A DNA stretch of 64,000 bases, taken from NCBI RefSeq assembly GCF_001431725.1, contig NZ_CP013106.1:868001-932000 (forward strand), in the 5' to 3' direction. Both the position numbers and the translations under genes were made by a program. The notes under the pieces were generated by a model that did no database searches, was not told where the DNA came from, and was given only the letters and a program-made list of their open reading frames with translations. The number at the start of each line of letters is the position of its first letter. Position 1 is the first letter of the stretch. Source of the DNA: Halomonas huangheensis (lineage in GTDB: Bacteria; Pseudomonadota; Gammaproteobacteria; Pseudomonadales; Halomonadaceae). Below are positions 26,501-34,742 of this stretch, one piece after another.

Positions 26501-27393
26501 AGGGTAGGGTGCTCCAGTTGCGGGTCGTTGGCCCAGCTGCGTAATGCGTCGAGCCAGTTGGTGCGATTGCGAGCGTTGAGTTTCTGGCCCGCAAAGGCCT
26601 TGCGGCCTGCGGCTTCCTCCAGAGCTTCGCTGAGTTCCTCGACCCACTGTGGCCAGCCGGCCTTGATGTCGCTGAGGGCACGACAGCGCTCACGCTCGAC
26701 CTCTGCCAACGTCTCCTGCGGTGGAGGGGCATCGCCCAGCGCTTCAGCGTGGGCAAGAAACCTGCTCAGGGCCTGGTGGAGCTCTTCCGGGGTTCGCCAG
26801 TGTTGGGTGATCTGCTCCAGACTCTCGATGTCCAGTGGATAGAGGAAGGTTCGCCAGTAATCCCTGGCCACTTCCATTTCCAGTTCACTCTGATCGGTCT
26901 CGAGCGCCAGTGAGAACAGACTGCCGCTGTCAAAGGCATGTTCACCGAGCATGCGATGACACCAGGCGTGGATCGTCGAGATCGCCGCTTCATCCATCCA
27001 CTCGGCGGCCAGTTGCAGTCGGCGACCACAGGCTGGCCATTGGTCCTCGGGCCATTGGGTACGCAGGCGTACCAGCGGGTTGTTCTCATCGCCTGGTTCG
27101 GCGAGCAGGAATAGTTCGGCGGCTTCCACAAGGCGTGCCCGGATGCGATCGCGCAGCTCCATGGTCGCCGCGTTGGTGAAGGTCACCACGAGAATTTCCG
27201 GCGGCGTCAACGGGCGCGGAAAGGCCGCCTTGTCATTGGCGTCGCGGGGACCGAGCACCAGCCGTACATAAAGTAGGGCGAGGGTGAAGGTCTTGCCGGT
27301 GCCGGCACTGGCTTCGATCAGGCGATGGCCATCCAGTTCGAGACTCAACGGATCCAGCGCAATGACGGGGAGCGTTGCTGATGCGTCAGTCAT
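23527..27393 (-). CDS. recB: Exodeoxyribonuclease V beta subunit RecB
   Basis: A 1288-residue UvrD-type 3'-5' helicase and nuclease. Walker A is ASAGTGKTFT (about 28-37), with the DEFQDTDPTQ box (about 400) and VVTIHKSKGLEYPLVFLP motif V. The C-terminal RecB nuclease domain keeps its metal ligands in GMLKGFIDLVVEHSGR and FYVLDWKSN, so cleavage should be active. With RecC it recognises Chi-like sites and loads RecA; with RecD it degrades duplex ends. Start and stop each overlap the neighbouring rec gene by four bases, so the three subunits are made together. Confidence 0.96.
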   Translation of the reverse strand: MTDASATLPVIALDPLSLELDGHRLIEASAGTGKTFTLALLYVRLVLGPRDANDKAAFPRPLTPPEILVVTFTNAATMELRDRIRARLVEAAELFLLAEPGDENNPLVRLRTQWPEDQWPACGRRLQLAAEWMDEAAISTIHAWCHRMLGEHAFDSGSLFSLALETDQSELEMEVARDYWRTFLYPLDIESLEQITQHWRTPEELHQALSRFLAHAEALGDAPPPQETLAEVERERCRALSDIKAGWPQWVEELSEALEEAAGRKAFAGQKLNARNRTNWLDALRSWANDPQLEHPTLSDAAWARLSPSGMAEIWKSGEPLDHPALHALEALPAQLQALPRAWPGLVRHAVHWMAQRRHQAQLKRAEIGPDDLLTHLDHALNGDSEDRLATRIRRQFPVAMVDEFQDTDPTQYRIFQQVYRLGEAESADDIGDDERCSLLLIGDPKQAIYAFRGADIHTYLQARRDTAGRHATLTTNFRSSRGMVTAVNRCFLQAESYPRGAFLFRGVNSDSVDGKSADDNPIPFIEVGARGRDEVLTQRGSDQQHHALPALTIWHHDSETVLSKGQYRERMAVACASHMVELLQAAERGDAGFSGLQQLDDHFRPLRPGDLAVLVNNAGEARAIRQALARRGVRSVYLSDKDGVFASPAALEIERWLRAVSHPDDGSALRSALASPSLGLSLADLDRLAGGPDQDELAWESRVLQFRDYRQRWRRQGVLPMLHRLMNDFDVPARLLADDNDGERQLTDLLHLGELLQKVSLELDGEHALIRHIAEARHNEASGDDSHRLRLESDADLVQVVTIHKSKGLEYPLVFLPFIASHRRTQASDVPLWWHDGTRRQLALSVDDEIIAHAETERLAEDLRKLYVAMTRARHATWMGLAPLKELEHSAIGYLLAGGAELAPDQLTRALERLASEESGIDVQPLPVVTDIRIDTRPAAAELHAARVPLRSAREHWWIASYSALQLGTLRQPSLASQQQLLLDAESTETAPLVVADDADMRLVQPGNEPTTPQEANTRELASEPVDIATQPEPRSPGTLHRFPRGPAAGTFLHGLLEWAGEHGFAMTASSSELDDMLARRTRLRGWDAWQPSLRQWLDELLTTELPLPDANQMCLGQLEAHHYQVELEFWLASHSVDVRRLDDLVCQHLLPGHARPRLEPDTLNGMLKGFIDLVVEHSGRFYVLDWKSNHLGDHDQDYSVKRMREAVLAKRYDVQYALYLLAVHRLLKSRMADYSPSQHLGGAVYVFLRGTTSDSRGVHAECPSENFINALDALFRGATRPDGALS

Positions 27394-30300
27394 GAGCGGC
27401 TGTCCCCCGAGCGTGATGACTTGTCAGGAGTACCGGATTGTAGATGGCGACTGAGAGCGCCGTAGAACAGCTCGGCCAGCTCAGCGAAGTGCAGGCCCTG
27501 GGTATGGAGCAGCGCCTGGGGGTCTGGCCACTGGCGTTGGAGGTACAGATTGCGCTGGTATTCGCCGGGCTGGAAGGCGCTGCCGATCAGGGTACGGAGC
27601 ACTTCATTGATGGCCTTCTCGTCGCTTGCTTCAAACTGGCCGGACAGCCAGCGCTGCATGGCCGCCGGTGTCCCCCCGCGGCGTAGCCAGCCGAAGGCGC
27701 TGTCGCGGGCCAGTGGTAATGGCTGACTCAAGGCAAGGCGATAACACTCGGCAATATTGTCGAGTAACTCACGGGCCTCGGCCTCGGGCATCGGCAGCAG
27801 ACTGCCGTTGCCGGTGCGTGACAACAGCCGTGTAGTGGTCGGTCCTATACACAGCTGAGCCACCAGGTGAGTCAGCCAGGGGCGTAGCCAATGTTTCCAG
27901 TTGTAGCGGCTCTGGCGCACCAGGCTGGAGGTGCTCAACACCACTCGGCAGTGCTCACCGTTGTCGTTTTCGCGCAGTTCATCGATAGCATCCTCGATGA
28001 CCAGTCCAGACAGTTCCAGGCTGAAGGGTGTCGGCGATTGATGAGCATGAGGCCAGGCGCTGAGTGTTTCCTCGTAGAGAGTAAACAACTCATCCATCGG
28101 CTCACTCAAGTCACGTCGCATACGTTCGGCGAAGCCGCCCAGCGCCAGACGACCTTCCGACATCAGGCGATCGAGGGTAGCAGCCAGCGCTGGTTGACGA
28201 GCTTGGCCCGCATCGATGGCACGGCGTTGAGCGTCGATCAACGCATCCTGAAGTTGCCAGTGCTCCAGGCCGTCAAGGGCAAAGGGCTCATGGTCCTGGC
28301 GACCGCTGTCGGGTAGTTGCAACTGAACGCCGAGGCGTTGCTGAAAGAAAGCCGCGACAGGATCTTCCAGCACTCGTGACAGGGTTGCCAACGGCAGTGG
28401 GGCGGCGGGCTGCCATTCTCCACCCGGCAACTCATCCGCTGGCAGCTCATCCTGCGGCTGTTCATCATGAAAGTGTGTTTCGGGCTCATCATGCACCCGG
28501 CGCCATTCGTGAGCGTAACTGAATAGCCGAGGGTTGCCCGAAAAGTAGCGTGGACTGAAGGCGGTCAGCGGGTGTTCAACAGTCAACTGTGCCAACAGTG
28601 CTTCGCCACTGCGAGTATCGTGGCCCTCTGTGCCGACGGGGTGCCAGCCGTGTGCGAGGTGATCGCGTAGCTGGCCGACCAATACCGATGGCGGCCTTTC
28701 ACTGTTGTCGTGAATGCTGCGTCCGACCCAACTGATTGCCAGGCGTTCGCGTGCCGACAGCAGGGCCTCGAGAAACAGGTAGCGGTCATCCTCGCGGCGC
28801 GAGCGGTCGCCTGGGCGATAGTCATGACCCATGAGGTCGAAATCCTGAGGCACGTGAGTGCGCGGATAGTCGCCGTCATTCATGCCCAGCAACCAGACAT
28901 GGCGGAAGGGAATCGCTCGCATCGGCATCAGGGTGGCGATGTTTACCGCTCCGGCAAGGAAACGCTGTGACAGGTTGCGCTGATCGAGCGCGGCTAACCA
29001 CTGTTCACGCACCACTGTCAGCGGAATGGCTTCATCGAAGCCTGCTTCCTGTGCGGCTTCCTGCCATTCCTCCAGCGCCTGGTCGAGGCGCCCGAGCAAG
29101 GCGCTATCGGCGTCATCCACGGCTACCAGGCAGTCATCGAGCAGGGCCCTGAGTCTTTGACACCACTGACTGACATCGGTTGGTTCGCTGAGCTGGTGCC
29201 AGTGATGCTCCAGGGTCTCCACCAGTTGTACCAGTGGGCCAGCAAGCGCTGCGTCGAGGCCGCCGATATCCTCATAGGGAGCAATATCGTGCCAACCAGA
29301 AGTGCTGTTGCCCACGGCATAACCCAGCAATATCCGCTTGAGGCCGAAGGACCAGGTGTTCTGTTCCAGACCGCCAGGCAGGTCGAGGCTGGCACGTTGG
29401 CCAGCATCCAGGCCCCAGCGAATGCCGGCACCCGCCACCCAGCGTTCGATCATCGGCAGATCCAACTCGTCGATTCCGAAACGTTGACGAATCCCCGGTA
29501 CTTCGAGCAGGTCCATCAGATTACTGACCGATAACCTGAGTTCGGGAAGCCGCATCAGGATTTCCACGGCAATGGCCAGTGGCTGTCGGTGGCGGCTCTG
29601 CTGATCAGAAACCGTAAACGGGATATAGCGTGGATCGTCAGGTTCGAGGCGACCGAAAACCGCAGTCACTGCGGCGGCGTAGGTGTCGACATCCGGGACC
29701 ATCACCAGAATATCGCGAGGCTTCAGGCTTGGGTCTGTACTGTATGCATCCAGCAACTGATCGTGGAGAATCTCGACTTCGCGCAGCGGGCCATGAGCCA
29801 TATGGAAGGTCAGTGACTGGTCGTCAACGGCAACGCCAGGCCATTGCTCGCGTGTTTCCGCAAGTGGCCGCAGGGCGCGAATGTCGTCCTGTAGCTGATG
29901 AAGTAACCGCTGTTGGCCGTCGGCATTGGCATGTGGCTCGAACAGGTCGATGCGCAGTGCCTCACGCTCGAATATCTCGGCATAGCGCTGGTGTTCGTCG
30001 AACTCGTCGAGCAGTCGCAGGTAGTCGCGGCCCTGTTTGCCCCAGGCGGCGAGTAGCGGGTGAGCGTGGAGATGCATCTCGCTGTCGTCGAGGTTCAGAG
30101 GCATCCCCGGACGCTGCTGCTGGCGGCGGCGTGCCGCGCGCAGCAGGTCGCGGTGTTCGATGATATCCGCCCAATAGAACTCGCAGGGATTATGCACAAA
30201 CAGCACTACCTGGCTGAGGCGCGAGATGGCCGCGAGTGCTTCCAGAGTCTGGTTGGGGAGTGAGGAAATGCCGAAGACCACGACTCGACGAGGGAGCGCC

Positions 30301-31025
30301 GCCGGTCGTTGCTCTGGCGTCAGCGACCGACAGGCTTCAACAAAGCGTTGATGAACACCGGAGCGGCTTGAGGCAATCCCGGCGTCACCGATGTCGTCAC
30401 GTAGCGCTCGCCACAATATGGCTTGCCAGCGCTGATCGTCGTCCAGCGGTCGGGCGTTGCCGCGTGCATCGATCAAGACGTCATCGTGTTCGGACCAGGC
30501 CTCCAGCCAATCGCCGCGGTAGACCTGGTACTGGTCGAAAAGGTCGGCCAGTCGCTCCGCCAACTGATGCCGCTTGCGTTGGTCTGTATCGTCCTCGAGA
30601 AAACGGCGTAACGGGGCAAAGGCAGTGTCCTGCAGCAGTGGCGGCAATAACCGCATCAGACGCCAGGTCAGGCGCGACTTGTCGAAGGGCGAGGTCGGGG
30701 GCACTGAGCCTGGACCGTCCAGTTCGGTGAGCAGCGTGCGGTAGGCCTGCCACAGAAAGCGCGCCGGGAGCGTGACATCGAGGGCTGCGGCAATACCGCA
30801 ACCACCGTCCTCAGGGTCGGCGGCCAGCGCCAGCTTGAGCCACTGGCTGATGCCGTTGCTCTGTACCAGCAGCACTTCATTCTCCAGAGGAGAAAGTGGA
30901 TGGCGGCTCAGCCATTCAATCGCCAGTTCGCGTAGAGATTCAAGGCGATTGCCATGGACCACCATGAACCCCGGGGTCAGGGGATTCGTCGTGGGGCTAT
31001 CAGTGGTGGGGGGTGCCTGCACCAT
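27390..31025 (-). CDS. recC: Exodeoxyribonuclease V gamma subunit RecC
   Basis: A 1211-residue inactivated helicase-like subunit that splits the strands and scans for Chi. The start region FMVVHGNRLESLRELAIEWL and LVQSNGISQWLKL, and the segments LPNQTLEALAAISRLSQVVLFVHNPCEFYW and NDGDYPR are typical of RecC. The ATG at 31025 gives an extra 20-residue Pro/Thr lead; an in-frame ATG at MVVHGN is an alternative start closer to other RecC proteins. The upstream gap to ogt is 89 bases, in the same direction, so recCBD may continue a transcript that begins at ada/alkA. Confidence 0.95.
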   Translation of the reverse strand: MVQAPPTTDSPTTNPLTPGFMVVHGNRLESLRELAIEWLSRHPLSPLENEVLLVQSNGISQWLKLALAADPEDGGCGIAAALDVTLPARFLWQAYRTLLTELDGPGSVPPTSPFDKSRLTWRLMRLLPPLLQDTAFAPLRRFLEDDTDQRKRHQLAERLADLFDQYQVYRGDWLEAWSEHDDVLIDARGNARPLDDDQRWQAILWRALRDDIGDAGIASSRSGVHQRFVEACRSLTPEQRPAALPRRVVVFGISSLPNQTLEALAAISRLSQVVLFVHNPCEFYWADIIEHRDLLRAARRRQQQRPGMPLNLDDSEMHLHAHPLLAAWGKQGRDYLRLLDEFDEHQRYAEIFEREALRIDLFEPHANADGQQRLLHQLQDDIRALRPLAETREQWPGVAVDDQSLTFHMAHGPLREVEILHDQLLDAYSTDPSLKPRDILVMVPDVDTYAAAVTAVFGRLEPDDPRYIPFTVSDQQSRHRQPLAIAVEILMRLPELRLSVSNLMDLLEVPGIRQRFGIDELDLPMIERWVAGAGIRWGLDAGQRASLDLPGGLEQNTWSFGLKRILLGYAVGNSTSGWHDIAPYEDIGGLDAALAGPLVQLVETLEHHWHQLSEPTDVSQWCQRLRALLDDCLVAVDDADSALLGRLDQALEEWQEAAQEAGFDEAIPLTVVREQWLAALDQRNLSQRFLAGAVNIATLMPMRAIPFRHVWLLGMNDGDYPRTHVPQDFDLMGHDYRPGDRSRREDDRYLFLEALLSARERLAISWVGRSIHDNSERPPSVLVGQLRDHLAHGWHPVGTEGHDTRSGEALLAQLTVEHPLTAFSPRYFSGNPRLFSYAHEWRRVHDEPETHFHDEQPQDELPADELPGGEWQPAAPLPLATLSRVLEDPVAAFFQQRLGVQLQLPDSGRQDHEPFALDGLEHWQLQDALIDAQRRAIDAGQARQPALAATLDRLMSEGRLALGGFAERMRRDLSEPMDELFTLYEETLSAWPHAHQSPTPFSLELSGLVIEDAIDELRENDNGEHCRVVLSTSSLVRQSRYNWKHWLRPWLTHLVAQLCIGPTTTRLLSRTGNGSLLPMPEAEARELLDNIAECYRLALSQPLPLARDSAFGWLRRGGTPAAMQRWLSGQFEASDEKAINEVLRTLIGSAFQPGEYQRNLYLQRQWPDPQALLHTQGLHFAELAELFYGALSRHLQSGTPDKSSRSGDSRS

Positions 31026-31114
31026 GCTCGATCCTTGCGGTCAGCTTGCTGTCTGCATGGTGCCGCAAAGCGTCGCGGCGTGGAAGGTAAAGCCGCGAGC
31101 TCGTCAGGCCCACG

Positions 31115-31651
31115 TCAGCCCGGCTGCAACTCCAGTGGCACCTCCTGGGCCTCGAAGGCCAGCAGCCATTGTTTGCGGCCAATACCACCGGCATAGCCGG
31201 TCAAACTGCCGTCGCTGCCGATCACGCGGTGGCAGGGAACAATGACGGCTATCGGGTTGCGACCATTGGCGGAGCCGATGGCACGTTGTGCGCCCTTGCG
31301 CCCGAGTGACTCGGCAAGCTCGCTGTAGCTGCGCGTCTCTCCGTAGGGAATGCGGGTCAGAGCCTGCCATACCTGACGCTGGAAGTCGGTGCCTGACGCA
31401 TCCAATGCCAGTTCGAAGTCGTGGCGTTGCCCTGCGAAATACTCTTGCAACTGAGCATGACAAGCCTCGGTCTGGGCATTGGGGCGGTGCGGGATCTGGC
31501 TGGCCTGCTCTTCATTCATGAAATCGAGTCGAGCGATGCCGCGAGATGTTGCGCCGATCACCAGCGTACCAAGTGCTTCGTGCGCAGGAGGGCGAAAGCA
31601 TTGCAGGCCTTCAAGCGTCAGCCAGTCATTGCGTTTCATGCGGTCTTTCAT
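31115..31651 (-). CDS. ogt: Methylated-DNA-[protein]-cysteine S-methyltransferase (Ogt-type)
   Basis: A 178-residue O6-methylguanine-DNA methyltransferase that transfers the alkyl group to its own Cys in a single-turnover repair reaction. The active-site motif is PCHRVIG with Cys at about 140, preceded by the helix-turn-helix IPYGETRSYSELAESLG and the Arg finger in GSANGRNP. I set the start at ATG 31651 (GGAG 8 bases upstream); a downstream ATG at 31639 is possible. Its 5' end overlaps the last 26 bases of ada/alkA, so the two repair genes are coupled. Confidence 0.92.
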   Translation of the reverse strand: MKDRMKRNDWLTLEGLQCFRPPAHEALGTLVIGATSRGIARLDFMNEEQASQIPHRPNAQTEACHAQLQEYFAGQRHDFELALDASGTDFQRQVWQALTRIPYGETRSYSELAESLGRKGAQRAIGSANGRNPIAVIVPCHRVIGSDGSLTGYAGGIGRKQWLLAFEAQEVPLELQPG

Positions 31652-33035
31652 CTTCAAGACTCCACAGTTGCATCAGAAGATAGCTGCGCCATGGGGCGGC
31701 CTGTTCGGCATCCAGATCGGGCCATTGTTTCAGGGCACGGCGCAGTCCAGCATCGCCCGTCAGCCATACGTCGGGGTTGGAATCGCCACGTAGACGAGCA
31801 TAGTCACGTGTCCAGGGGCCGATGCCGCTGACGTTCAGAAAGTCATGGTTACCCTCCAGGCTGGCTCTGGCAACATCGATCAAGGTCTGACGACGCCTAC
31901 CCGGCATACCGAGAAAGGTCAGGTCACTGCCGGCTATCGCCTCGGCACCGGGGAAGTGTCGGCCGTTGGCCGGCGCTGGTTGCCCCAACGCATTGACCAA
32001 CTGCTGAGTGAGACGCCGCGCAGCGATAAGGCTGACCTGTTGGCCGAGAACCGCACGAATCATGGCTTCAAAGGGAGACCAGGTACCCGGCAGGCGAAGT
32101 CCGTTCAGTAACGGCAAGTGAGTTTGGTTGGTAGCCAGGTGCTGCTCGATGAGCTCGCAATCGGCATCCAGATCCAGTATGCGGCGGATATTGGCGACCA
32201 CCGGCGCCAGCTGACGCAGATCATCCAGTGCCAGTTCGACACGAAAGGCGTGCCGCTGTGGCTGGTGATGGGCGGTGAAGTGTCCGCTGGTCCCGGCCCA
32301 CAGGAAGTGTCGGCCAACGGCGTTTTCCTCGACCCATTCCAATCCCGCTATGGCGCGTTTGCGCATGAAGTTCCGGTAGGTCTGCCAGGCGTAGGGCGGA
32401 CGATAGCTCAAGGTCAGTTGCATCGACTGCTGGGTATCCTTGTTATCGGCATGTTGTCGCCGAATATCTCTGGGGGCGAGACCAATGCGTTGCCGGAAGG
32501 TGTCATTGAAGCGTCGTACGCTGGAAAAGCCGCTGGCAAAGGCGATCTGAGTGATGGGCAGGCGCGTCTGGTGCAACAGCTGTTTGGCGAACAGGCACTG
32601 ACGGTGCAGCGCGTAGGCCTTGGGCGATACGCCGAAGCGACGCTGAAACAGGCCACGTAGGTGACGCTCTCCGATGCCCAGCCGGTCGGCAAGTTGTGTC
32701 ATGTTGCCCGTGCTCAGCGCGCCTTCGTCAATCAGGCGGAGTGCTCGTCTCAGGGTCGTGTCGGTGCCTTGCCAGGCGGGGGAGCCTGGCGCACTGTCGG
32801 GGCGGCAGCGCAGACAGGGGCGAAAGCCTGCCGAGGCCGCTTCCAGCGCACTGGCGTAGTAACGCACATTCCGCTCATGTGGCGCTGGCGCAGGACAGAT
32901 GGGACGGCAGTAGATGCCGGTGGTCACCACAGCGACGAAGAATCTGCCGTCGAACCTGGCGTCGCGTGCCATGCGCGCCACACGGCAATGCTCGGGATCG
33001 AGGCTCGGGGGCATGGCAGGCGTGGTGATGGGCAT
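31626..33035 (-). CDS. alkA: Ada N-domain - AraC helix-turn-helix - AlkA glycosylase fusion
   Basis: A 469-residue protein. The N-terminal Ada zinc domain keeps the four Cys (C43, C47, C74, C77; Ada has them at 38, 42, 69, 72), the first being the methyl-phosphotriester acceptor. An AraC-type HTH (about 90-185, ending IGLAPRDIRR) follows, then an AlkA-like glycosylase (about 195-460) with the helix-hairpin-helix SGIGPWTRDYARLRG and the catalytic Asp in WLTGDAGL. So methyl damage sensing, transcription control and base excision are joined in one chain, suggesting autoregulated adaptive response of this operon. The ribosome site is weak; MPPSLDPEH (33014) is another start. Confidence 0.9.
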   Translation of the reverse strand: MPITTPAMPPSLDPEHCRVARMARDARFDGRFFVAVVTTGIYCRPICPAPAPHERNVRYYASALEAASAGFRPCLRCRPDSAPGSPAWQGTDTTLRRALRLIDEGALSTGNMTQLADRLGIGERHLRGLFQRRFGVSPKAYALHRQCLFAKQLLHQTRLPITQIAFASGFSSVRRFNDTFRQRIGLAPRDIRRQHADNKDTQQSMQLTLSYRPPYAWQTYRNFMRKRAIAGLEWVEENAVGRHFLWAGTSGHFTAHHQPQRHAFRVELALDDLRQLAPVVANIRRILDLDADCELIEQHLATNQTHLPLLNGLRLPGTWSPFEAMIRAVLGQQVSLIAARRLTQQLVNALGQPAPANGRHFPGAEAIAGSDLTFLGMPGRRRQTLIDVARASLEGNHDFLNVSGIGPWTRDYARLRGDSNPDVWLTGDAGLRRALKQWPDLDAEQAAPWRSYLLMQLWSLEDERPHETQ

Positions 33036-33166
33036 GGCCGATTCCGTATCCGCTGTGAATCCTGTCGATTACATGCAGTGTATCCTGAGCAGAGTGAAAA
33101 ACTGGCCGGAAACGGAACTGGATAGTCAGTGGCAGGAGCAAATGGTGATGGGCTACGAAAGATGCA

Positions 33167-33207
33167 CTACCGGGCGCCCTGAGTATGCTGCTCGAGAAGC
33201 CCGGTAG
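33167..33207 (-). terminator. Long-loop inverted repeat after matB
   Basis: CTACCGGGC (33167-33175) pairs with GCCCGGTAG (33199-33207), a 9-bp stem with a 23-base loop, just past the matB stop. No T-run follows. It may terminate the mat operon or act in RNA stability; the gap 33036-33218 must also carry the ada/alkA promoter, which I cannot pinpoint. Confidence 0.4.
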
Positions 33208-33218
33208 CGAGAGTGGTG

Positions 33219-34742
33219 TTACTGATATGTCGTCTGGAACTGCTGGCGAAGCTGATTCTTCTGCACCTTGCCCATGGTATTGCGCGGCAGGCTGTCGACG
33301 AAGAACACGCGCTTGGGCTGTTTGTATTTGGCCAGCTTGTCCTTGAGTGCGGTGATGATGGCTTCTTCCTCGAGTACTGCACCCTGGTGAGGGACGACGA
33401 CGGCGGTGACGCCTTCGCCGAAATCCGGGTGAGGCAGGCCGATAACCGCAGATTCCACCACGCCGTCCAGTTCGTCGATATGGCTTTCCACTTCCTTGGG
33501 GTAGACGTTGTAACCGCCAGAAATCACCAGGTCCTTGTCACGCCCGACGATCTGCACATAACCCCGGTCGTCGATCAGGGCGAGGTCGCCGGTGATGAAG
33601 AAACCATCATCGAGAAGTTCTTCACGCGTCTTCTCGGGCATTCGCCAGTAGCCCTTGAACACGTTGGGTCCGCGTACCTCAAGCATGCCGATCTCGCCCT
33701 GAGCCAGAGGAGTATGATCGTCGCTATCTCGCGAGGTGATACGCACTTCGACGCCCGGCAGCGGCATGCCCACGGTGCCTGCTATGCGATCTCCTGCATA
33801 GGGATTCGAGGTGTTCATATTGGTCTCGGTCATGCCATAGCGTTCGAGAATGGCATGACCCGTTGCGGCCTCGAAAGCTTGATGGGTTTCGGCGGTCAGT
33901 GGTGCGGAACCCGATGTGAACAGGCGCATGTTGGCACAGGCCTCGCGTGTCAAGCGAGGGTCCTTCAGCAGTCGGGTATAGAAAGTCGGCACACCCATCA
34001 TCGTGGTGCCTTCAGCGAGCTCCTCGAAGATCTCATCGGCGTCGAAGCGTGATAGAAAGCGCATGCTGGCGCCGGCCATCAGGATCACATTGCAGGCCAC
34101 GAACAGACCGTGAGTGTGGAAGATCGGCAGAGCATGAATCAGTCGGTCCTGCTCGGTGAAACGCCAGGCTTCCTGGAGGGTGGCAGCATTGGACCCCAGA
34201 TTATGGTGGGTGAGCATGGCTCCCTTGGAACGCCCGGTGGTGCCTGAGGTATAGAGAATCGCGGCGAGATCGTCACCATCGCGCTGGAGCACTTCGGTGA
34301 CTGGGGTTGTCTGGGCGGCGGTTTCCATCAGGCTGCCATCGGCGGTGGTACCGAGGCTGGCGACGCGAATATCACCGCAATCGGCTGCGACCGCACGGGC
34401 TGCTTCGACAGCCGCAGGGCGGCAGACGAACAGCGCAGGTTCTGCATCACCGAGGAAGTAACGTATCTCTTCACTGGTGTAGCCGGTGTTGAGCGGCAGA
34501 TAGACACCACCGACCTTGAGGCAGGCCAGATACAACAGGATGGCCTCGGGGCTCTTGTCGACCTGTACGGCGACACGGTCCCCGGGCTGGACGCCCATCT
34601 CGCGGAGGGCTCCAGCAAGCTGTGCGCTGGTGGTCAGGGCATCGGCATGGCTGTAGTGGCGGCCTTCGCGGGTGGTGATGAAAGGGGCATTCCCGCGTTC
34701 AGCCATGCGCTCGGCAAAGGTAGCGAAGAGGTTGTGATTCAT
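33219..34742 (-). CDS. matB: Malonyl-CoA synthetase MatB (acyl-adenylate-forming)
   Basis: A 507-residue ANL-superfamily ligase making malonyl-CoA from malonate, ATP and CoA. The P-loop-like motif ILYTSGTTGRSKGAMLTHHN is present, with YGMTETNMNTSNPY, the TGD hinge ITGDLALIDD, RDKDLVISGGYNVYP and the catalytic Lys in NTMGKVQKNQL. The ATG at 34742 overlaps the matA stop as ATGA, so the two are coupled and the decarboxylase can act directly on its product. The gene order matP-matQ-matM-matA-matB with divergent matR is that of the rhizobial malonate operon, which supports specificity for malonate over other acids. Confidence 0.93.
   Translation of the reverse strand: MNHNLFATFAERMAERGNAPFITTREGRHYSHADALTTSAQLAGALREMGVQPGDRVAVQVDKSPEAILLYLACLKVGGVYLPLNTGYTSEEIRYFLGDAEPALFVCRPAAVEAARAVAADCGDIRVASLGTTADGSLMETAAQTTPVTEVLQRDGDDLAAILYTSGTTGRSKGAMLTHHNLGSNAATLQEAWRFTEQDRLIHALPIFHTHGLFVACNVILMAGASMRFLSRFDADEIFEELAEGTTMMGVPTFYTRLLKDPRLTREACANMRLFTSGSAPLTAETHQAFEAATGHAILERYGMTETNMNTSNPYAGDRIAGTVGMPLPGVEVRITSRDSDDHTPLAQGEIGMLEVRGPNVFKGYWRMPEKTREELLDDGFFITGDLALIDDRGYVQIVGRDKDLVISGGYNVYPKEVESHIDELDGVVESAVIGLPHPDFGEGVTAVVVPHQGAVLEEEAIITALKDKLAKYKQPKRVFFVDSLPRNTMGKVQKNQLRQQFQTTYQ

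Noticed and set aside
33213..34052. 279-codon frame on the plus strand
   Set aside because: Antisense to matB; no motif and no ribosome site.
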